A stretch of 64,000 nt of DNA from Pseudomonas sp. G2-4. GTDB lineage: Bacteria > Pseudomonadota > Gammaproteobacteria > Pseudomonadales > Pseudomonadaceae. Location: assembly GCF_030064125.1 (NCBI RefSeq), contig NZ_CP125957.1:4706501-4770500 (forward strand), written 5' to 3'. Under the pieces are notes generated by a model, which ran no database searches, was not told the origin of the DNA, and saw nothing but the letters and a program-made list of their open reading frames with translations. Positions 58,353 through 64,000 of the stretch are shown here, in pieces. The stretch's first letter is position 1; the number at the start of each line of letters is the position of its first letter. The translations under genes were made by a program, and so were the position numbers.

Positions 58353-59057
58353 TCACACGCCGCTTTGCAGCAGCATGTTACGTACGTGTCCGATGGCCTT
58401 AGTCGGGTTCAGGCCTTTCGGGCAGACGTTGACGCAGTTCATGATCCCGCGGCAGCGGAATACGCTGAACGGGTCATCCAGTGCCGCCAGACGCTCGGAC
58501 GTCTTGGTGTCACGGCTGTCTGCCAGGAAGCGATACGCTTGCAGCAGGGCGGCCGGGCCCAGGAATTTGTCCGGGTTCCACCAGAAGGATGGGCACGAGG
58601 TCGAGCAGCAGGCGCACAGGATGCACTCGTACAGACCGTCGAGCTTTTCACGCTCTTCCGGGGACTGCAGACGCTCGATGGCCGGAGCCGGCGTATCGTT
58701 CTGCAGGTATGGCTTCACCTTCTCGTATTGCTTGTAGAAGATGCTCATATCGACGACCAGGTCACGGATAACCGGCAAACCTGGCAACGGACGTACGATC
58801 AGCTTGTTGCCCTTGACCACCGCGGACAGCGGCGTGATGCAGGCCAAGCCGTTCTTGCCGTTGATGTTCATGCCGTCGGAGCCGCAAACGCCCTCACGGC
58901 AAGAGCGACGGTAGGAGAAACCTTCGTCCTGCTCTTTGATCAGGGCCAGCACGTCCAGCACCATCAGGTCTTTACCACCGGTATCGACCTGGAAATCCTG
59001 CATGAACGGCGCAGCGTCCTGATCAGGGTTGTAGCGATAAACACTGACTTGCAACAT
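58353..59057 (-). CDS. sdhB: Succinate dehydrogenase iron-sulfur subunit
   Basis: 234 residues. [2Fe-2S] ligands in CREGVCGSDGMNI and following CIT; [4Fe-4S] in CILCACCSTSCP; [3Fe-4S] in CRGIMNCVNVCPKGL. Transfers electrons from FAD to ubiquinone. ATG 59057, 11 bases after sdhA. Confidence 0.97.
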   Translation of the reverse strand: MLQVSVYRYNPDQDAAPFMQDFQVDTGGKDLMVLDVLALIKEQDEGFSYRRSCREGVCGSDGMNINGKNGLACITPLSAVVKGNKLIVRPLPGLPVIRDLVVDMSIFYKQYEKVKPYLQNDTPAPAIERLQSPEEREKLDGLYECILCACCSTSCPSFWWNPDKFLGPAALLQAYRFLADSRDTKTSERLAALDDPFSVFRCRGIMNCVNVCPKGLNPTKAIGHVRNMLLQSGV

Positions 59058-59068
59058 GGCGGCCACCC

Positions 59069-60841
59069 TTAGTAAGTCCGGATCTTGGGTTCGAACGTCG
59101 GAACGGTCTTCGGCGAGAAGTTCACGGCACGCTTGGTGACACGTTTATCACCCGGGAAGTACAAGGTGTGGCACAACCAGTTTTCGTCGTCACGGTCTTC
59201 GTAGTCTTCGCGGGCATGGGCACCACGGGACTCTTTACGCACTTCAGCCGCGATGGCGGTGGCTTCGGCCACTTCCAGCAGGTTCTGCAGTTCCAGCGCT
59301 TCGATACGTGCAGTGTTGAACGCCTGCGACTTATCGTTGATCTTCACGTTGGCAATTCGTTCACGCAATTGAGCCAACTGGGCGATACCCTTCTGCATGT
59401 ATTCGCCGGTACGGAATACACCGAAGTAGTTCTGCATGCAGTTTTGCAACTCGCGACGCAGGGTCGCCACGTCTTCGCCTTCGGTACGCGCGTTCAGAGC
59501 GGACAGACGCGCCAGGGCAGCTTCAATGTTGGCATCGGTGGCATCGTCGTACTCGATACCGTCGGTCAGCGCTTTTTCCAAGTGCAGGCCGGCCGCGCGG
59601 CCGAACACCACCAGGTCGAGCAGCGAGTTGCCGCCCAGGCGGTTGGCACCGTGAACCGATACGCACGCCACTTCACCCACTGCGAACAGGCCAGGGATGA
59701 TTTCGTCCACGCCTTCGGCGTTCTGGGTGATTGCCTGGCCATGAATGTTGGTGGCAACGCCGCCCATCATATAGTGGCAGGTTGGAACAACCGGAACCGG
59801 CGCGACGACCGGATCGACGTGAGCGAAGGTCTTGGACAGTTCGCAGATGCCTGGCAGGCGGCTGTGCAGCACTTCCTCGCCCAGGTGGTCGAGCTTGAGC
59901 ATCACGTGGTCGCCATTCGGACCGCAACCGTTGCCAGCGATGATTTCTTTAACCATCGAACGGGCAACCACGTCACGACCGGCAAGGTCCTTGGCGTTTG
60001 GAGCATAACGCTCCATGAAACGCTCGCCGTGCTTGTTGATCAGGTAACCGCCTTCACCACGGCAACCTTCGGTGACCAGTACACCGGCGCCGGCGATGCC
60101 GGTCGGGTGGAACTGCCACATTTCGATGTCTTGTACCGGCACGCCAGCACGCAGGGCCATGCCAACGCCGTCACCGGTGTTGATCAGGGCGTTGGTGGTG
60201 GAGGCGTAGATACGGCCAGCACCGCCGGTCGCCAGCACGGTAGCCTTGGCGCGGATGTAGGTGGTTTCGCCGGTTTCGATGCAGATCGCGATCACACCGA
60301 CAAAAGCGCCATCCTGGTTTTTCACCAGATCGACAGCGTAGTACTCGTTCAGGAACACGGTACCGGCTTTCAGGTTGCCCTGATAAAGCGTGTGCAGCAA
60401 CGCGTGACCGGTACGGTCGGACGCCGCGCACGTACGCGCAGCCTGGCCGCCCTTGCCGTAGTCCTTGGACTGACCGCCGAAGGGACGCTGGTAGATACGA
60501 CCTTGCTCGGTACGCGAGAATGGCATACCCATGTGGTCCAGCTCGTAAACGGCAGCCGGGCCTTCCTGACACATATATTCAATAGCGTCCTGGTCACCGA
60601 TGTAGTCGGAACCCTTGACGGTATCGTACATGTGCCAGCGCCAGTCATCGTTCGGGTCGGCCGAAGCGATGGCGCAGGTGATGCCGCCCTGGGCGGACAC
60701 AGTGTGCGAACGGGTCGGGAAAACCTTGGTGATCACGGCAGTCTTGTGACCGCCCTGCGCCAATTGCAGCGCAGCGCGCATGCCGGCACCGCCACCACCG
60801 ATGATGATGGCGTCGAAAGAAATCGTAGGAATGTTAGCCAT
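59069..60841 (-). CDS. sdhA: Succinate dehydrogenase flavoprotein subunit
   Basis: 590 residues. FAD-binding [16 protein letters not shown] (13-28), covalent flavin His in [12 protein letters not shown] near residue 46, catalytic Arg/His region [15 protein letters not shown] near 245, and [19 protein letters not shown] near 405. Membrane-associated via SdhC/D. Confidence 0.97.
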   Translation of the reverse strand: MANIPTISFDAIIIGGGGAGMRAALQLAQGGHKTAVITKVFPTRSHTVSAQGGITCAIASADPNDDWRWHMYDTVKGSDYIGDQDAIEYMCQEGPAAVYELDHMGMPFSRTEQGRIYQRPFGGQSKDYGKGGQAARTCAASDRTGHALLHTLYQGNLKAGTVFLNEYYAVDLVKNQDGAFVGVIAICIETGETTYIRAKATVLATGGAGRIYASTTNALINTGDGVGMALRAGVPVQDIEMWQFHPTGIAGAGVLVTEGCRGEGGYLINKHGERFMERYAPNAKDLAGRDVVARSMVKEIIAGNGCGPNGDHVMLKLDHLGEEVLHSRLPGICELSKTFAHVDPVVAPVPVVPTCHYMMGGVATNIHGQAITQNAEGVDEIIPGLFAVGEVACVSVHGANRLGGNSLLDLVVFGRAAGLHLEKALTDGIEYDDATDANIEAALARLSALNARTEGEDVATLRRELQNCMQNYFGVFRTGEYMQKGIAQLAQLRERIANVKINDKSQAFNTARIEALELQNLLEVAEATAIAAEVRKESRGAHAREDYEDRDDENWLCHTLYFPGDKRVTKRAVNFSPKTVPTFEPKIRTY

Positions 60842-60844
60842 GAA

Positions 60845-61213
60845 TCAGATACCCCAAAGAATCTGCACACCCCAGACGAAGTACGCGAACATCGCGACGC
60901 CGCATACGGCCTGGAAGAGGAAACGTATAGCAGTCGCCGACTTGCCGAACGCCATTGGCGTCAGGTAGTCAGTCGCGATGGTCCACATGCCGACCCAGGC
61001 GTGAGCGCCCAGTGCGACAAGCGCCAGCAGACTGAAGATACGCATCCAGTTGTTTGCGAACAGTTCATGCCATTGGGCGTAGCCAATGCCAGGGTTTGCC
61101 ACGACATATCCGATCAGGAAAATGAAGTAAGCCGCGAGAACGACCGCAGACACACGCTGCGCCATCCAGTCATAGAGGCCCGAACGCGAGAGGTTCGTGA
61201 CGTTGGTTACCAT
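60845..61213 (-). CDS. sdhD: Succinate dehydrogenase membrane anchor subunit
   Basis: 122 residues, three transmembrane helices. Contains SGLYDWMAQRVSAVVLA at the N-terminus and haem-proximal HAWVGMWTIATDYL near residue 68. Overlaps the sdhC stop by seven bases and precedes sdhA by three. Confidence 0.95.
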   Translation of the reverse strand: MVTNVTNLSRSGLYDWMAQRVSAVVLAAYFIFLIGYVVANPGIGYAQWHELFANNWMRIFSLLALVALGAHAWVGMWTIATDYLTPMAFGKSATAIRFLFQAVCGVAMFAYFVWGVQILWGI

Positions 61214-61581
61214 ATCCAGACTCCTGCCAGAACGATCAACACCGCAGACACGGCGATAATGATTTTTGAGCCCAGCTTGCCGCCTTCCAGCGTCTCACCG
61301 ATGCCCATGTCCATGATCAAGTGGCGCACACCGGCAACCAAGTGATACAGCAAGGCGGACAGGATGCCCCAAATCACTAGCTTGGCTAGCGGACTGGTCA
61401 GACACGCTTTCACCTGACCGAAGCCTTCTTCCGAGTCGAGCGACTTGTCCAATGCGTAAAGCATGATGGCCAGGCTGACGAAGAGAATGACACCGGAGAT
61501 TCGGTGAAGAATGGACGTGTAAGCAGTGACTGGGAGTTTGATGGTCCTTAGGTCTAGGTTTACAGGTCGTTGGCTTTTCAC
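61207..61581 (-). CDS. sdhC: Succinate dehydrogenase cytochrome b subunit
   Basis: 124 residues, three helices; SILHRISGVILF carries the quinone-site Ser/Arg and HLVAGVRHLIMDMG the haem His. The annotated start is GTG 61581. It has no ribosome site. The better site (AGGGG) serves GTG 61594, which is in another frame because of a run of seven A. One A fewer would fuse them. First gene of the sdh-suc operon. Confidence 0.88.
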   Translation of the reverse strand: MKSQRPVNLDLRTIKLPVTAYTSILHRISGVILFVSLAIMLYALDKSLDSEEGFGQVKACLTSPLAKLVIWGILSALLYHLVAGVRHLIMDMGIGETLEGGKLGSKIIIAVSAVLIVLAGVWIW

Positions 61582-61716
61582 GGCTTTTTTTCACACTGAA
61601 GAGCCCCTAACAATCAGGGCAAAGTTGTTGGGGCGCGCACTGGTCAGGTACTCACCACCCAGGGAGTGACGACCCCCAAGAAAGCAGGCCCAAAAGCCCC
61701 TGGCGGTCGGTGGCCG

Positions 61717-61745
61717 AGTATAGACAGTTAGGCTACTAATGACAA
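61717..61745 (-). promoter_or_regulatory. Promoter of the sdh-suc operon
   Basis: Minus strand TTGTCA, 17-base spacer, TATACT. A start near 61710 gives a leader of about 125 bases with GC-rich stems. The remainder of the 364-base sdhC-gltA spacer holds no gene. Confidence 0.7.
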
Positions 61746-61859
61746 CGCGTTCACCTTCCCCTAATAGCGCATTGCACATAGGCGGCAAAAGGCGTAAACG
61801 GCAGGTAATTTCGCGGAAAAAGTCCGGTTAAAGCCTTCTGGAGCAAGACTTTAGGCAAA

Positions 61860-61887
61860 TTGACATTCGGATTTATCTCACTATAGT
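61860..61887 (+). promoter_or_regulatory. gltA promoter
   Basis: Consensus TTGACA (61860-61865), 16-base spacer, TATAGT (61882-61887). Leader about 50 bases. Confidence 0.75.
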
Positions 61888-61945
61888 GGTGCGGGCCCTG
61901 CGTGGGGGGTCTGTCTGATGATTCCAAGCATTAATAGGAGGCCAC

Positions 61946-63235
61946 ATGGCTGACAAAAAAGCGCAGTTGATCATCGAGGGCGCAGCCCCCGTCGAGCTGC
62001 CCATTTTAACCGGCACCGTTGGTCCCGATGTAATCGACGTACGGGGCCTGACGGCCACGGGCCGTTTCACCTTTGACCCAGGTTTCATGTCGACCGCTTC
62101 GTGCGAGTCGAAAATCACCTATATCGACGGCGACAACGGCATCCTGCTGCACCGCGGCTACCCGATCGAGCAACTGGCTGAAAAATCGGACTACCTGGAA
62201 ACCTGCTACCTGCTGCTCAACGGCGAGCTGCCAACCGCAGAGCAAAAGGCCCAGTTCGTCAGCACCGTGAAGAACCACACCATGGTTCACGAGCAGTTGA
62301 AGACTTTCTTCAACGGCTTCCGTCGCGATGCCCACCCGATGGCCGTCATGTGCGGCGTTGTCGGCGCTCTCTCGGCCTTCTACCACGACTCCCTGGACAT
62401 CAATAACCCTCAGCATCGCGAAATCTCCGCGATCCGCCTGGTGGCGAAGATGCCGACCCTGGCAGCCATGGTCTACAAGTACTCCATGGGCCAGCCCATG
62501 ATGTACCCGCGCAACGACCTGACCTATGCAGAGAACTTCCTGCATATGATGTTCAACACCCCGTGCGAGATCAAACCGATCAGCCCGGTGCTCGCCAAGG
62601 CCATGGACCGGATCTTCATCCTCCATGCCGACCACGAGCAGAACGCCTCCACGTCCACCGTGCGCCTGGCCGGCTCCTCGGGTGCCAACCCGTTCGCCTG
62701 TATCGCCGCCGGTATCGCTGCACTCTGGGGCCCTGCCCACGGCGGTGCCAACGAAGCGGTATTGACCATGCTCGATGAAATTGGCGATGTCTCGAACATC
62801 GACAAGTTCATCGCCAAGGCCAAGGACAAGAACGATCCGTTCAAGCTGATGGGCTTCGGTCACCGGGTCTACAAGAACCGCGACCCACGCGCCACTGTAA
62901 TGAAGCAGACCTGCGACGAAGTGCTCAAGGAACTGGGGATCAAGAACGATCCGCAACTCGAACTGGCCATGCGCCTGGAAGAGATTGCCTTGACCGACCC
63001 GTACTTCATCGAGCGCTCGCTGTATCCGAACGTCGACTTCTACTCGGGGATCATCCTCAAGGCGATCGGCATTCCAACCAGCATGTTCACCGTGATCTTC
63101 GCCTTGGCGCGGACCGTGGGCTGGATCTCCCACTGGAAGGAAATGCTCTCCAGCCCGTACAAGATCGGCCGCCCGCGCCAGCTGTACACCGGCTACGAGT
63201 CGCGCGACATCACCCAGCTGGAATACCGCAAGTAA
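61946..63235 (+). CDS. gltA: Citrate synthase (type II, NADH-sensitive class)
   Basis: Condenses oxaloacetate and acetyl-CoA into citrate. 429 residues, hexameric type. Active-site His in [15 protein letters not shown] near residue 230, HGGANEAVL near 265, [14 protein letters not shown] near 305 and Asp in VDFYSGI near 365. Ribosome site AGGAGG. Divergent from sdhC. Confidence 0.97.
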   Translation: MADKKAQLIIEGAAPVELPILTGTVGPDVIDVRGLTATGRFTFDPGFMSTASCESKITYIDGDNGILLHRGYPIEQLAEKSDYLETCYLLLNGELPTAEQKAQFVSTVKNHTMVHEQLKTFFNGFRRDAHPMAVMCGVVGALSAFYHDSLDINNPQHREISAIRLVAKMPTLAAMVYKYSMGQPMMYPRNDLTYAENFLHMMFNTPCEIKPISPVLAKAMDRIFILHADHEQNASTSTVRLAGSSGANPFACIAAGIAALWGPAHGGANEAVLTMLDEIGDVSNIDKFIAKAKDKNDPFKLMGFGHRVYKNRDPRATVMKQTCDEVLKELGIKNDPQLELAMRLEEIALTDPYFIERSLYPNVDFYSGIILKAIGIPTSMFTVIFALARTVGWISHWKEMLSSPYKIGRPRQLYTGYESRDITQLEYRK

Positions 63236-63274
63236 GACCTGCCTTTTAACAAGGTCTCAAGCTGCACCGAAACG

Positions 63275-63312
63275 GCCCCCGCTTCTTACATAAGAGCGGG
63301 GGCTGTTTTGTT
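63275..63312 (+). terminator. gltA terminator
   Basis: Stem GCCCCCGCT / AGCGGGGGC with loop, then TGTTTTGTTTG. Confidence 0.88.
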
Positions 63313-63351
63313 TGCGCCCTCCTCCTTTATCCCCCAAGCATTTCAGCGCCA

Positions 63352-63446
63352 GGCCTCATGTCATCGCGAGCAAGCTCGCTCCCACAGTGGATCGGTGTAC
63401 ACGCTCCTTTGTGGGAGCGAGCTTGCTCGCGATGACGGTAGGCCTG
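63352..63446. repeat. REPIN, family B
   Basis: Arms TCATCGCGAGCAAGCTCGCT and complement with flanking GGCCT / AGGCC. Between the convergent gltA and actP-like genes. Confidence 0.88.
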
Positions 63447-63465
63447 CCAACCTTGAAACTGGCAC

Positions 63466-63500
63466 AAAAAAATACCCCGGCCTCTCGACCGGGGTATTTC
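63466..63500 (-). terminator. Terminator of the actP-like gene
   Basis: Stem ATACCCCGG / CCGGGGTAT with an A-run giving T on the minus strand; 20 bases past the stop. Confidence 0.9.
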
Positions 63501-63520
63501 TTCAAGCTCTTATCGCTACA

Positions 63521-64000
63521 TCAATGGTTAACCGCCCCGCTCGCCCCCAGGCCAGTCTGCGAACGCACGAACTGCGGGAAGAACAGCGCCCGTTCGTTTG
63601 CACCTTCAGCCGACTTGTCGGTGATGGAGAAGAACCAGATACCGGTGAAGGCAATGATCATCGAGAACAGAGCCGGGTATTCGTACGGGAAGATCGCCTT
63701 CTCGTGCCCCATGATCTGCACCCAAATGGTCGGACCGAGCACCATCAGGCCCACGGCACTGACCAGGCCCAGCCAGCCGCCAATCATGGCGCCGCGAGTG
63801 GTCAGCTTCTTCCAGTACATTGAAAGCAACAGTACCGGGAAGTTGCAACTCGCCGCGATGGAGAACGCCAGGCCCACCATGAACGCGATGTTCTGCTTCT
63901 CGAACAAGATACCCAAGCCGATCGCCAGCACCGCCAGGAAGATGGTGGTGATTTTCGAGACGCGAATCTCGTCCTTCTCGTTGGCCTTGCCTTTCTTGAT
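63521..64000 (-). CDS. actP: Cation/acetate symporter ActP, C-terminal part
   Basis: The last 159 residues of a sodium:solute symporter; the 5' part lies beyond the window. Recognised by [20 protein letters not shown] and the ending [17 protein letters not shown]. Three or four transmembrane segments are visible. Imports acetate or other short monocarboxylates, which fits the adjoining TCA genes. Confidence 0.9.
   Translation of the reverse strand: MKKGKANEKDEIRVSKITTIFLAVLAIGLGILFEKQNIAFMVGLAFSIAASCNFPVLLLSMYWKKLTTRGAMIGGWLGLVSAVGLMVLGPTIWVQIMGHEKAIFPYEYPALFSMIIAFTGIWFFSITDKSAEGANERALFFPQFVRSQTGLGASGAVNH

Noticed and set aside
59168..61345. 725-codon + strand open frame opposite sdhA
   Set aside because: Mirror of strong third-position GC bias in the sdh genes.
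61295..61594. Alternative small gene beginning at the better ribosome site before sdhC
   Set aside because: Its translation is non-conserved; the frame of 61581 encodes intact SdhC.

Overview
The window is a chromosomal segment of a Pseudomonas species, most likely of the P. fluorescens group. This rests on the gltA / sdhCDAB-sucAB-lpdG-sucCD arrangement, the gene set around gpsA, fabAB, htpG and braB, high-GC codon use, and two families of fluorescens-type REP doublets (REPINs). Most of the DNA is conserved core.

Layout. 0.3-3.3 kb: fadE (acyl-CoA dehydrogenase) and a small companion gene. 3.5-5.2 kb: a LysR regulator divergent from a free-standing AlaX-type tRNA-editing protein. 5.6-15.9 kb: an accessory block, visibly AT-richer and with rarer codons, that looks like an undescribed small-molecule cluster. 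It encodes a zinc alcohol dehydrogenase, a RibD-C-type reductase, a HAD phosphatase, a DUF1349 protein, an MFS exporter, an Lrp-type regulator with a perfect inverted repeat beside its start, a YczE-like membrane protein, a PflA-like radical SAM protein with an extra C-terminal domain, a cystathionine-synthase/lyase-fold PLP enzyme, a fold-type-I aminotransferase and a LysE exporter. 16.2-16.7 kb: a tandemly duplicated tRNA-Glu/tRNA-Gly operon with a clear promoter and terminator.

17-33 kb: a membrane-anchored protein, a chemoreceptor, a MocR regulator, an SDR and a CurA-like reductase, pyrF, a two-component system, an AI-2E-type permease, a DUF4892 protein preceded by a coupled 27-codon ORF, two overlapping alpha/beta hydrolases, and an operon gpsA-DUF4389-sixA-hotdog thioesterase. 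33-40 kb: an overlapping operon of TonB receptor, solute-binding-like protein and hybrid histidine kinase, then fabA-fabB. 40-50 kb: DUF3859, amidohydrolase, pirin, dienelactone hydrolase, htpG, two hotdog proteins, a lipoprotein, DUF599 and a branched-chain amino acid carrier. 50-63 kb: the TCA block, with gltA divergent from sdhC-D-A-B-sucA-B-lpdG-sucC-D. The window ends inside an acetate symporter gene (actP-like).

How it works together. The right part is central carbon metabolism (citrate synthase through succinyl-CoA synthetase). The middle part covers fatty-acid and phospholipid supply (fadE, fabAB, gpsA) and signalling. The accessory block combines a possible sugar-phosphate arm (dehydrogenase, RibD-C reductase, HAD), an amino-acid arm (radical SAM, two PLP enzymes), two exporters and an amino-acid-sensing regulator. 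I infer an exported amino-acid-like product. The structure is not predictable from this sequence alone. No integrase, transposase, CRISPR array or phage gene was seen.
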